Shown piece after piece: positions 48,516 to 56,446 of a stretch of 64,000 bases of DNA. Position 1 is the first letter of the stretch. Each line of letters opens with the position of its first letter. Below the pieces are notes generated by a model. The model was not told the origin of the DNA. It ran no database searches and saw only the letters and a program-made list of their open reading frames with translations. Source of the stretch: Fodinibius salsisoli (lineage in GTDB: Bacteria; Bacteroidota; Rhodothermia; Balneolales; Balneolaceae); the NCBI RefSeq assembly GCF_026229185.1, contig NZ_JAGGJA010000001.1, positions 558,001 through 622,000 on the forward strand, read 5' to 3'. The translations under genes and the position numbers were made by a program.

Positions 48516-48530
48516 TGTAGACAGTCTACA
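48516..48530. promoter_or_regulatory. 15-bp palindrome upstream of the phosphoribosyltransferase gene
   Basis: TGTAGACAGTCTACA is a perfect palindrome with a single central base, 151 bp before the start of the minus-strand gene. It shares TGTAG/CTACA ends with the 19-bp dyads but is shorter. Confidence 0.55.
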
Positions 48531-48578
48531 GGTGGGATGGGCTGACGTTGTATCTACTACTCTATGGGATCAAAATAA

Positions 48579-48673
48579 AAAGTCAACGGTTTCCTTTCGC
48601 CGGTATCACCCGGGTCAAGTTCAAGAGGTGTAATCTCAGTCCCAATTAAAGGACACCCTCAACCATTGACTTT
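48579..48673 (-). ncRNA. TPP riboswitch A (THI element)
   Basis: Read on the minus strand, it contains the THI-box landmarks GAGGGTGTCC, CTGAGA, TTGAACTTGA and CCGGGTGATACCGGCG followed by AAAGGAA. The closing P1 helix pairs AAAGTCAATGGTT (48673-48661) with AACCGTTGACTTT, and is directly followed by a U-rich tract, TTTTATTTTG. TPP binding would stabilise P1. No thiamine gene lies downstream; the first gene is the phosphoribosyltransferase 214 bp away. Confidence 0.88.
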
Positions 48674-48897
48674 CCATTCAGGTATCGACAAAGATAGACC
48701 GTTGCACACATCCCGTTATTTCCTTTAAGAGAATCCCGGGAAGCAACCCACGGTCGTTATTTTTGGACTAACCGTTTGAAACACCGTAGCGCATCTTACA
48801 GCTGTGCATATTCATTTTTTCAAAGACTCTTTCTAAATGCTATCTGAAATATATTAGCCTAAGATAAACTCAGGTGTAATGTTTTCTTGGAAGTGTC

Positions 48898-48916
48898 TGT
48901 AAAATTTTCTCCTACA
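48898..48916. promoter_or_regulatory. 19-bp TGTA-N11-TACA dyad, site 1
   Basis: TGTAAAATTTTCTCCTACA. It lies at the far end of the region paralogous to the second TPP leader, in the same relative place as site 7, and 151 bp before the cytochrome/barrel gene. Confidence 0.6.
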
Positions 48917-48974
48917 AAATGTTTAAAGCTGAATATTGCTTGGGTTGGATAATGCAGGACAACGAAGATTGGTT

Positions 48975-48993
48975 TTTGAGGGAAAACCCTACA
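48975..48993. promoter_or_regulatory. 19-bp dyad, site 2 (one degenerate half)
   Basis: TTTGAGGGAAAACCCTACA has a perfect CCTACA half and a degenerate left half. It ends 74 bp before the start of the cytochrome/barrel gene. Confidence 0.55.
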
Positions 48994-49067
48994 AAAGAGA
49001 TAGCAATATTTTAGTAAGCTCCAGGTAACAAGAAAATACGTCCCAGAGAGTTAAGAGGAATATAAAT

Positions 49068-50228
49068 ATGGAGAGTGAGAAGCTAATTTTATATCCACTC
49101 GTGTTAACACTGGTATTGTTTCTATTAGTCGGCGCAGGATATCATAGCCCGCAGCCGGGGGTTGAAGCAGGTGAGGTAAGTTGTTTAGGGCCAGATACTC
49201 TTTCCCAAAAGCCAGGAATGGAGCTTTATCTGTATGCCTGTGTGGCCTGTCATGGGGTAACAGGTCGTGGGGTGCCGCAGGGGCAACTGGGAATAAATAC
49301 GCCTGTGCCGGACTTTACAGATTGTGACTTTGCCAGCCGAGAGCCAGATTCCGATTGGATTGCTGTTACACACCAAGGCGGTCCAGTGCGGGGTTTTGCC
49401 AAAGAAATGCCCGCATTTGGAAAAGCATTAAGCGAGGAGGAGCTTCAAAAGGTTATGACCCATATTCGCACGTTTTGTGGGGATGATAATTGGCCAAGGG
49501 GCGAATTGAATCTGCCTCGTCCACTGGTTACGGAAAAAGCATATCCGGAGGATGAAGCCGTTATAAGTACCTCCATAGACATGGAGAATGAAGGGTTGGT
49601 TATGAACGAAGTGGTGTATGAGCACCGATTGGGAGCGCGAAACCAGTTGGAAGTCGTGGTTCCCTTTGGTTTCCGCCAATCAACAGCCGGTAAATGGGGC
49701 GGGGGGCAGCTTGGAGATATGGCTGTAGGTATCAAACGTGCGCTGTATCATAATATTAACAGCGGCTCTATTTTCAGCGTCACGGGAGAAGTAATTATTC
49801 CTACGGGAGATCGATTGACCGGTTTTGGCAAAGGGACTACAATTTTTGAGCCGTTTTTCTCATTTGGGCAGATATTACCGGCTGGGAGCTTTCTTCAAAT
49901 CCAAAGTGGGATGGAGCTGCCGATGCTAAGAGAGAAAGCCAAAGAAGAAGCTTTTTGGAGGGGAGTGGTTGGAACAAGTCTTACGCAGAGGCAATGGGGG
50001 CGGACGTGGTCTCCGATGGTCGAGATACTTGGGGCAAGAGAACTGGAGGTCGGTGCGGTCAATCACTGGGATATCATACCCCAGGTCCAGGTAACGTTAA
50101 ACAAACGCCAACATATCATGATGAATGTAGGGGTTAGGATTCCTGTCGATGATGCCGGAAGAGATACCCAGCTGATGGTATATATTCTGTGGGATTGGTT
50201 CGACGGCGGCATATTTGAAGGATGGTGA
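49068..50228 (+). CDS. cytochrome c domain fused to an outer-membrane-barrel-like domain
   Basis: This 386-residue exported protein has an N-terminal hydrophobic signal segment (residues ~6-24). A class I cytochrome c domain follows, with heme motif CVACH at residues 58-62 and a probable axial Met at ~114 (AKEMPAFGKAL). From ~160 on, the chain reads as alternating strands typical of an outer-membrane barrel, with GDMAVGIKRALYHN and SVTGEVIIPTGDRL, ending LWDWFDGGIFEGW. A heme domain fused directly to a barrel-type domain is unusual. I infer an electron-carrying outer-membrane protein. It starts a plus-strand run of genes; a pentaheme cytochrome follows after 24 bp. Confidence 0.8.
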   Translation: MESEKLILYPLVLTLVLFLLVGAGYHSPQPGVEAGEVSCLGPDTLSQKPGMELYLYACVACHGVTGRGVPQGQLGINTPVPDFTDCDFASREPDSDWIAVTHQGGPVRGFAKEMPAFGKALSEEELQKVMTHIRTFCGDDNWPRGELNLPRPLVTEKAYPEDEAVISTSIDMENEGLVMNEVVYEHRLGARNQLEVVVPFGFRQSTAGKWGGGQLGDMAVGIKRALYHNINSGSIFSVTGEVIIPTGDRLTGFGKGTTIFEPFFSFGQILPAGSFLQIQSGMELPMLREKAKEEAFWRGVVGTSLTQRQWGRTWSPMVEILGARELEVGAVNHWDIIPQVQVTLNKRQHIMMNVGVRIPVDDAGRDTQLMVYILWDWFDGGIFEGW

Positions 50229-50252
50229 CTATTCTGAAGTAGAGCAAAAAGT

Positions 50253-51908
50253 ATGAATAAGCGAATAATTGTTTTGATATCATTGCCAACAATGGCCCTC
50301 TTAACGGGAGCTGTATACAGTTTCATACATGTGGAGTCTAAAGAGCCAAAGGTGAGGGTAGAGGATCCCTACCATCAATTCTTTGAAACTGCCGAAGCAT
50401 GCATGAGTTGTCACAATGGTATTCTAACACCAGCAGGTGAGGATATTTCTTTTGGCACCGATTGGCGGGCAACTATGATGGCTAATTCTGCGCGGGATCC
50501 CTACTGGCATGCTGCTGTACGACGTGAGGTAATGGATCATCCAGAATCGCAGTCTGTCATCGAAAGTGAGTGTTCGACTTGCCACATGCCGATGGCACAT
50601 TATGAGGCCTTATATAACGGAAATAAAGCACAAGTGTTTGCCAATTTGCCGGTGAATGAAGCTGTAAGCCGAGAAAACATATTGGCAGCTGACGGGGTCT
50701 CTTGCACCTCCTGCCACCAAATTACCGAAGAGAAATTGGGGACCTACGAAAGCTTTGTGGGGAGATTTGTCATAGATACGCTGAAGCCGATTGGACAGCG
50801 CGAGGTCTATGGTCCCTACCCGGTAGATGCCGGCCGGGTCCATATTATGCATTCTTCGTCAGGCTTTCTCCAGGCGCAATCCAAACATATTCAACTTTCT
50901 GAAGTCTGCGCCACCTGCCATACGCTGATAACAGAATCTTTGGGGCCTAATGGAGAAGTAGTCGGCGAACTACCCGAGCAGGTTCCCTACCAAGAGTGGA
51001 AACACAGTAGTTTTGTGGATAAAAAGAGCTGTCAGTCGTGTCACATGCCGGTGGTAAAGCAAAAGGTTCCAATATCTTCGGTCATGGGGGTTCCAAGGAA
51101 GGATGTGTCGAGGCATACCTTTCAGGGAGGTAACTTTTTTATGCTCAAGATGCTCAATCGTTATCGTGATGAGTTGGGTGTTCAAGCACTGCCCAAGGAA
51201 ATGGAAAATGCGGTAACCCGAACTATAGACCACCTGCAAGGCAAGGCAGCACACCTGGAATTTGCCGACCTCGAGATGTCTAAAGGTGAAATACGGGCAA
51301 AAATCCAAGTAAAAAACCTTGCAGGACATAAATTGCCTACGGCTTACCCCTCTCGGCGCATATGGGTTCATTTTACGGTAGAGGATCAAAATGGGAACCT
51401 GATTTTTGAATCGGGTGCTCTTCACCCAGATGGATCCATCGTTGGTAATGACAATGATCGGGATGCCTCGACTTATGAATCTCACTATACAGAGATTACC
51501 CAGTCCGACCAAGTGCAAGTCTATGAAACCATCATGGTAGGGCCGGATGACAAAGTGACGACTGGTCTGCTGACAGCTGTGCGATTCATTAAAGACAATC
51601 GAATTCTGCCGGACGGTTTCGATAAGATCACTGCGGAAGATGAAATTAGTGTTCAAGGGCCAGCGATGGGAGATCTGGATTTTATAGGAGGCAGTGATCA
51701 AGTTACCTACCGGGTTGATATAGAAGGGATAAAAGGTATGCTACAGGTAAAAGCCGAGCTCTGGTACCAGCCCATTGGGTTCCGCTGGGCACAAAACCTG
51801 ACGCCCTATGATAGTCCCGAAACCAATCGGTTTGTTGATTATTATGATTCCATGTCTGGAGAATCTGCTGTTAAACTGGCTGGTGCCAATAGAATCTTGG
51901 AGCTGTAG
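50253..51908 (+). CDS. pentaheme c-type cytochrome
   Basis: This 551-residue periplasmic or membrane-anchored protein has an uncleaved-looking N-terminal helix (residues ~4-24). Five CxxCH heme motifs lie at residues 50-54 (CMSCH), 107-111 (CSTCH), 151-155 (CTSCH), 219-223 (CATCH) and 260-264 (CQSCH). All hemes are in the first half; residues ~330-540 form a beta-rich domain. Spacing resembles the cytochrome c554/NrfA-like multiheme families, but the CxxCK site of NrfA is absent. It probably passes electrons between the inner membrane and the cytochrome-barrel protein encoded upstream. Its stop overlaps the next start (GTG). Confidence 0.88.
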   Translation: MNKRIIVLISLPTMALLTGAVYSFIHVESKEPKVRVEDPYHQFFETAEACMSCHNGILTPAGEDISFGTDWRATMMANSARDPYWHAAVRREVMDHPESQSVIESECSTCHMPMAHYEALYNGNKAQVFANLPVNEAVSRENILAADGVSCTSCHQITEEKLGTYESFVGRFVIDTLKPIGQREVYGPYPVDAGRVHIMHSSSGFLQAQSKHIQLSEVCATCHTLITESLGPNGEVVGELPEQVPYQEWKHSSFVDKKSCQSCHMPVVKQKVPISSVMGVPRKDVSRHTFQGGNFFMLKMLNRYRDELGVQALPKEMENAVTRTIDHLQGKAAHLEFADLEMSKGEIRAKIQVKNLAGHKLPTAYPSRRIWVHFTVEDQNGNLIFESGALHPDGSIVGNDNDRDASTYESHYTEITQSDQVQVYETIMVGPDDKVTTGLLTAVRFIKDNRILPDGFDKITAEDEISVQGPAMGDLDFIGGSDQVTYRVDIEGIKGMLQVKAELWYQPIGFRWAQNLTPYDSPETNRFVDYYDSMSGESAVKLAGANRILEL

Positions 51909-52852
51909 TGAAAAAAAGAGCAACCTCAATCAATATCATTACATATCGAAACGTTTTATTCATCGTAGTGACGGTTATGCTTCTTTTGGTTCCCTATGAC
52001 AAAGAAGGCCCCTTAGCCTTTTGGGATAGTACTTGTGCAAAGTCACCTAAGCAAATGCCAGAAACCACCCATGTTTTTGAGGATACAGTAAAGGTCAGGG
52101 ATTATTTTAAGGTTATGGACAGCATCATATCTCGGTATGACTCTTTACTGAATTATCCGGTCACAGAGCATATGATCGTTCGCTATAATCCATGGGTGAT
52201 CGATTCATTAGCTGCTACCGACTATTATCGATTAAAGGAACATGGAATTACTAATCTCCATCCCAAAGAGCTGCCAATCTTTGAGCCGGATCAGCATTTG
52301 ATTATTCCCGATTCTACAGCCGCAGATAGTTTGAGCCGGCTCTTTGAACAGGCCTATCTGGATGTAAACATACCTGAATTTAAGCTTAGAATTTGGCAAA
52401 AAGACAGCGTGATCTATGAATTCCCGGTGCGCGTGGGACGCAATGAGCGTAAGTACCTGGCTATGGCGGGCAGAGTTGTAAATCTGCAAACGCATACCGG
52501 GAAAGGCGCTATCGTTCGGCATATAAAAGAACCAGTTTTCATCAATCCCAGCAATAACCACGTGTATCATGTCACCCGGCGGGATGATGGCATTGTGACC
52601 GGATTGCCCAATATTCCCTGGCTGGAAACCGAGATCAATGGGGTGCGTTATGGCCAGCTTATCCATCCTACCACTAATATCGAAACATTGGGAAGAGCTT
52701 ATTCAAACGGCTGTATCGGTACTTCGGAGGCGGCCGCTTGGTACATTTATTATTACGCTCCAATAGGTACCCGGATCGTCATTCGGTATGATTTGGAGGT
52801 TCTCGATAAAAATGGGAATACCACACGGCTTAGAAATATATATGATGGTTAA
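51908..52852 (+). CDS. L,D-transpeptidase (YkuD) family protein
   Basis: This 314-residue protein starts at a GTG that overlaps the stop codon of the pentaheme gene. It has an N-terminal membrane helix (residues ~10-25). A YkuD catalytic domain lies in the second half, with IHPTTNIETLGRAYSNGCIG containing the His and the catalytic Cys. The motif is a variant of the usual SHGCIR: SNGCIG here. Such enzymes form 3-3 cross-links or tether outer-membrane proteins to peptidoglycan. In this cluster the second role is attractive, anchoring the barrel-type cytochrome. A long hairpin follows its stop. Confidence 0.85.
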   Translation: MKKRATSINIITYRNVLFIVVTVMLLLVPYDKEGPLAFWDSTCAKSPKQMPETTHVFEDTVKVRDYFKVMDSIISRYDSLLNYPVTEHMIVRYNPWVIDSLAATDYYRLKEHGITNLHPKELPIFEPDQHLIIPDSTAADSLSRLFEQAYLDVNIPEFKLRIWQKDSVIYEFPVRVGRNERKYLAMAGRVVNLQTHTGKGAIVRHIKEPVFINPSNNHVYHVTRRDDGIVTGLPNIPWLETEINGVRYGQLIHPTTNIETLGRAYSNGCIGTSEAAAWYIYYYAPIGTRIVIRYDLEVLDKNGNTTRLRNIYDG

Positions 52853-52881
52853 TATAGCTTTTAGAAAGCTATATTAACCAT
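52845..52881. terminator. 17-bp perfect hairpin after the L,D-transpeptidase gene
   Basis: The arms at 52845-52861 and 52865-52881 are fully complementary (ATGGTTAATATAGCTTT and its complement) around the 3-base loop TAG, and they include the stop codon. No U-run follows, so it may stabilise or attenuate the transcript as well as terminate it. Confidence 0.75.
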
Positions 52882-52968
52882 ACAAAAAGCTAAGAGGGCA
52901 TCTGAAACCCAAAATTACTGGAGTTAGGTAACGGATTAGATGGGGATAGCGATATGATACTCACAGGC

Positions 52969-52987
52969 TGTAATATTTTTCTCTACA
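52969..52987. promoter_or_regulatory. 19-bp TGTA-N11-TACA dyad, site 3
   Basis: TGTAATATTTTTCTCTACA. It is 111 bp before the start of the Met/Gln-rich protein gene and probably heads a second transcription unit after the hairpin at 52845. Confidence 0.6.
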
Positions 52988-53098
52988 TATTAGAGCATAT
53001 TTAAACCACAGCTTTTATCAAGGAAGCCACCACTTTGCCAGACCTAAAAGTTGGGGAAGTTTAAGCCGTAAAAATAATCACAACAAAACTCAAGAGCT

Positions 53099-53569
53099 AT
53101 GGAACGCTTAATGGTATTATTACTTCTATTGGTGCTGGGCAGCTATACAACCATTTTTGCACAACAAACCGGGCAGCAACACCAGCAGATGCAGCATCAA
53201 ATGCAGCAGATGGACCAAATGATGCAACAGATGAATCAACTTATGGAGCGAACCCACATGATGAACCGGGACATGAATCAACGTATGCAGCAGGTTCAGG
53301 ATGAGCAGATGAAAAAACAGTATCAGATGATGCATCGATTTAATGAGCAAATGCAGATGACGTTAGGCAACATGAAGAATGCCGCGGAACGGTGCAATCA
53401 AATGATGCAGGATCGTCAGATGACGCGTGATCAGAACATGAAACAGGATATGGATCGACTTCGTGAACATTTGCACAATATGACAGGAGAGGCAGAAGAA
53501 ACGGTTCAAACTATGGAGCGGATAACGAAAAGCTTACATCAGCAGGAATCAATGGGTGGTGGGAACTAA
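53099..53569 (+). CDS. Met/Gln-rich exported protein
   Basis: This 156-residue protein has a Sec signal peptide ending near IFAQQ. The mature part is helical, with about 27 Met and 31 Gln in total; dense MQQM, QMMQQM and MMNRDMN runs suggest a coiled coil with Met clusters. One Cys is present (AERCNQMM). Met clusters in exported proteins can bind Cu(I), but the pattern could equally be structural. I know no close family. It starts 111 bp after a 19-bp dyad and is followed after 22 bp by a barrel-type protein gene. Confidence 0.75.
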   Translation: MERLMVLLLLLVLGSYTTIFAQQTGQQHQQMQHQMQQMDQMMQQMNQLMERTHMMNRDMNQRMQQVQDEQMKKQYQMMHRFNEQMQMTLGNMKNAAERCNQMMQDRQMTRDQNMKQDMDRLREHLHNMTGEAEETVQTMERITKSLHQQESMGGGN

Positions 53570-53591
53570 GTACTACTGAAAGATTCATGAA

Positions 53592-54452
53592 ATGAAATAT
53601 TATATCCATTCATTATTGGTAGGGGAGGTGTTGCTTTGGGCCTTGGGAGCAGGCCCGGTCAAGGGGCAGGCTATTAATTATTCGGGATCTGTACAATATG
53701 CCACCGGGTCTTACTATTTTACCGAACAAACCGGGAGTTTCTATTTAAATAATGGATTTGGCGTTGCCGGAGATGCGGTTAGCATATATTTGAATGTACC
53801 ATTCATAGCTCAGAATACTCCGTGGGTTTCTTATACAAATACGGGGGTTGGCCCACTGCCTACCGGTGGTCCACATAACCGGTTGGTTGGAGGCAGAAAT
53901 GGAGAGGGAAACCGCCGGGGGAGAAGAATTGATCCGGGGGTAACAGATACCCTGAATTTTACTGAAACCCATTTTGGAGATCCCTCACTTTCGGGGAGCA
54001 TAAAGCTTTATAGCTCAGAGGTTGGCCGGTCGTCTGTCAATGGAAATATCGGCATCAAAATACCTTTTACCGATGCTAGTGACGGTTTCGGTACCGGGGC
54101 TTGGGATGTCGGTGCGGGGGTGTCTTGGTCACAACGTGTGGCAGATACGGTTTTGCTGGTATTAAGTGGAATGTATTGGCAGCTTGGTGATATGGATGAT
54201 CTCAATTTTAACAACATCCTGAGTTACAGTACTGCAATCGGGCAAACTTTTCAGAATGGTAAGTTGAGAGTAGTGGCTAATTTCTTTGGATCGACTCAAA
54301 TAATTGATGATATCGACCCTCCGCTCAGTACTGGCGTGGGGTTCGGTTTCCAAACTTCAACGAATGTTTCCCTCAATACTAATCTGCTAATTGGATTAAC
54401 GGAGTCAGCTTCGGACTTCAACATAGGTGCTGGGTGGAGCATAAAACTTTAA
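53592..54452 (+). CDS. outer-membrane-barrel-like protein of unknown function
   Basis: This 286-residue exported protein has a signal peptide (about residues 1-25, ending VKGQ). The mature sequence alternates hydrophobic and polar residues in strands, for example ISYSGSVQ-like INYSGSVQYATGSYY and LNTNLLIGLTESASDFNIG, and ends KL after a strand, like small outer-membrane barrels. A basic Gly/Arg-rich loop (NGEGNRRGRRIDPG) may be periplasmic or surface. No heme motif is present. It resembles the C-terminal barrel of the cytochrome fusion upstream in style, so the two may be related channels. Confidence 0.7.
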   Translation: MKYYIHSLLVGEVLLWALGAGPVKGQAINYSGSVQYATGSYYFTEQTGSFYLNNGFGVAGDAVSIYLNVPFIAQNTPWVSYTNTGVGPLPTGGPHNRLVGGRNGEGNRRGRRIDPGVTDTLNFTETHFGDPSLSGSIKLYSSEVGRSSVNGNIGIKIPFTDASDGFGTGAWDVGAGVSWSQRVADTVLLVLSGMYWQLGDMDDLNFNNILSYSTAIGQTFQNGKLRVVANFFGSTQIIDDIDPPLSTGVGFGFQTSTNVSLNTNLLIGLTESASDFNIGAGWSIKL

Positions 54453-54483
54453 TATTAACCCAAAACTGAATGAGGAATTGAAG

Positions 54484-54951
54484 ATGAAAAAAATAAAGAT
54501 ATGCATAGTAGTGTTAACAGCCTTGGTTACGACTGTGGCAATGGTTACGACAACGGCTTGGGCTCAACAGCGGTCTGGTCGGGAGATGAAGCAAATGTAT
54601 AGCCGGAATTATGATGTGAACACAGTTGAAACGATTCAGGGAGAAGTCATGGAAGTCTCTTACAATCCGAGCAAAAATAATAGGGTTATGATGGGGGTTC
54701 ATGTGACCCTTAAAACCCAAAATGAGACTGTCCCGGTGCACTTGGGGCCGGTGTGGTATATGAGTGAGCAAGATTCGTTAAAAGCGGGAGACAAGATTGA
54801 AGTAACGGGCTCCCGTATCACATTCAATGGGGCGCCGGCTATTGTTGCGGCCACAGTAAAGCGAGGTGGAATGACACTGAGGCTAAGAGATGAAAATGGA
54901 TTCCCAGTGTGGAGAGGCTGGAGAATGCGAACAATGATGAAGAATCAATAA
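54484..54951 (+). CDS. exported OB-fold-like protein
   Basis: This encodes 155 residues from the ATG at 54484 (GAGGA lies 7 bp upstream); a TTG two codons earlier is unlikely. A signal peptide ends near AWAQ. The mature domain has the strand pattern ETIQGEVMEVSYNP ... MGVHVTLKTQNETVPVHLGP ... KAGDKIEVTGSRITFNG, typical of periplasmic OB-fold (YdeI/DUF5666-like) proteins, and ends with a basic tail RGWRMRTMMK. Such small proteins often accompany redox or metal-handling gene sets. No metal or heme motif is evident. It is in the same run as the Met-rich and barrel genes. Confidence 0.7.
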   Translation: MKKIKICIVVLTALVTTVAMVTTTAWAQQRSGREMKQMYSRNYDVNTVETIQGEVMEVSYNPSKNNRVMMGVHVTLKTQNETVPVHLGPVWYMSEQDSLKAGDKIEVTGSRITFNGAPAIVAATVKRGGMTLRLRDENGFPVWRGWRMRTMMKNQ

Positions 54952-55036
54952 GTTTTTTAAACCGCTAATAGACTAAAAAACTAATTTTATGGAGATGGAG
55001 TTATGCTTTATCTCCAGATAGAAAAGGGAGGCAAAC

Positions 55037-55528
55037 ATGGATATCAATGCTGCACATCTTCATTTAATGGTCAATCATGTTCCCATTTTGGCAACATTCT
55101 TTTCCATGGCTATTCTGGCCTGGGGAATGGTTGTCCATCAACAGGCTATAAAAAAGGTAGCACTCGTCGGTTTTATCCTGGCCGGGTTGACGGCCGTTAT
55201 CGCGGTGCAAAGCGGGGAGAGGGCTGAAGATATTGTTGAGTCGGTGCCCGGTGTATCCGAGGAAGTTATTCATGATCATGAAGAGGCAGCGGAAACGGCC
55301 CAGTGGCTGACCATCATTTTGGGAGTTTCAGCGATCGTGGGTCTCTTTATGATGAGCAAACAGACCAGGTATTCGAAGCATATCATATGGTTTTTGCTCA
55401 TCTACAGCTTGGCAGTAGGATCAATGCTTGCTTATACGGCCTATCTGGGTGGGAAAATTATGCATCCTGAGTTGACCAACGATGGTCTGCCTTCCCAGGG
55501 AGTGGAAGGCGAAAATAATGAAGACTAA
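55037..55528 (+). CDS. four-helix membrane protein (DUF2231-like)
   Basis: This 163-residue inner-membrane protein has four predicted helices at residues ~12-30, ~38-55, ~88-105 and ~115-135. His residues are at the membrane faces (AAHLHLMVNHVPIL near the start and VIHDHEEAAE between helices 2 and 3), comparable to DUF2231 proteins, where a similar His pattern may bind heme. I infer a possible quinone- or heme-linked membrane partner for the periplasmic cytochromes, but this is not shown. It is preceded by a hairpin TGGAGAT/ATCTCCA at 54990-55016 and followed by a gap with a 19-bp dyad. Confidence 0.7.
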   Translation: MDINAAHLHLMVNHVPILATFFSMAILAWGMVVHQQAIKKVALVGFILAGLTAVIAVQSGERAEDIVESVPGVSEEVIHDHEEAAETAQWLTIILGVSAIVGLFMMSKQTRYSKHIIWFLLIYSLAVGSMLAYTAYLGGKIMHPELTNDGLPSQGVEGENNED

Positions 55529-55609
55529 TATTTACTTAAGGGGGCTCAAATAGTTACTGTCGTCATATGCAATGATGGACGGGACTATACAACTATTCGG
55601 GATGCGGAG

Positions 55610-55628
55610 TGTAGGAAAATCACCTACA
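55610..55628. promoter_or_regulatory. 19-bp TGTAGG-N7-CCTACA dyad, site 4
   Basis: TGTAGGAAAATCACCTACA, with perfect 6-bp arms; it is the best match in the set. It ends 79 bp before the start of the ABC ATPase gene. Confidence 0.7.
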
Positions 55629-55707
55629 AAGAAGGTTTCATTCTCAGACAATGAGTTAAGGGATTTCTTTACAACAACATCCCAGGATGAATTGTAACAT
55701 GTAATTT

Positions 55708-56442
55708 ATGAATGCAAATGTGGCAAATACCATAGCTCATGAAACAATATTTTCTACCCGGAACCTGACCAAAACCTATAAGATGGGAGTGGTAGAGGTT
55801 CAGGCTTTGCGCGGCATTGATATGGAGATATATGCGAGTGAGATTGTAGTATTGCTCGGTGCATCGGGAAGCGGAAAATCTACGCTGGTTAATATTTTGG
55901 GTGGTTTGGATACGGCTACAGCAGGCCAGGTCCATTATCGCAAAGTTAACCTCACGGAAGCATCTGAGAGTGAGTTGACCAGCTATCGACGCCTGAGTGT
56001 GGGATTTGTGTTCCAGTTTTATAACCTTATCCCCAGTCTGACCGCCCGCGAAAATGTAGCTATCGTTACCGAAATCGCTGAGCATCCTATGAAACCGGAG
56101 GAGGCGCTTGCACTGGTCGATTTGGAGGAGCGGATGGACCATTTTCCGGCTCAGCTCTCGGGGGGCGAGCAGCAGCGTGTGGCTATTGCCCGGGCCGTGG
56201 CTAAGAATCCGGATGTGCTGCTCTGTGATGAGCCCACCGGTGCGCTCGATTCCAAAACCGGTATTATTGTGCTTAAAGCGCTACAAAAAGTTAATCAAAG
56301 CCTGGGAACAGCCACCGTGCTCATTACGCATAATGTCGTCATCGGTGGCATGGCTGATCGCATCATCAGCCTGCATGATGGGAAAATTGCAGGGATCAGG
56401 GAAAACAAGGTAAAGCGATTGCCGGAAGAAATGGAGTGGTAA
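55708..56442 (+). CDS. MacB/LolD-like ABC transporter ATPase
   Basis: This 244-residue ATPase has Walker [10 protein letters not shown] at residues 51-59, the signature LSGGEQQ at 150-156 and Walker B LLCDEP at 171-176, followed by TGALDS and an H-loop in LITHN. It belongs to the family that powers LolCDE, MacB and FtsX-type permeases. It is followed after 4 bp by the permease and then, after a further 4 bp, by an adaptor protein. The three form one operon, preceded by a 19-bp dyad. Confidence 0.95.
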   Translation: MNANVANTIAHETIFSTRNLTKTYKMGVVEVQALRGIDMEIYASEIVVLLGASGSGKSTLVNILGGLDTATAGQVHYRKVNLTEASESELTSYRRLSVGFVFQFYNLIPSLTARENVAIVTEIAEHPMKPEEALALVDLEERMDHFPAQLSGGEQQRVAIARAVAKNPDVLLCDEPTGALDSKTGIIVLKALQKVNQSLGTATVLITHNVVIGGMADRIISLHDGKIAGIRENKVKRLPEEMEW

Positions 56443-56446
56443 CGCC

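Larger units (their letters stand above)
48365..49067. other. long leader/intergenic region A
   Basis: This 703-bp gene-free region carries, from left to right: a 15-bp palindrome TGTAGACAGTCTACA (48516-48530); a minus-strand TPP riboswitch (48579-48673); about 200 bp that are paralogous to 62035-62270; and two 19-bp dyads (48898-48916 and 48975-48993). Similarity to the 61.94-62.33 kb region extends over roughly 48.58-48.95 kb. Confidence 0.7.

Noticed and set aside
48579-48673. Repeated GGTTTCCTTTCGCCGG sequence considered as a CRISPR-like or mobile repeat
   Set aside because: There are only two copies 13 kb apart, and both fold as TPP riboswitches; no spacers or cas genes.
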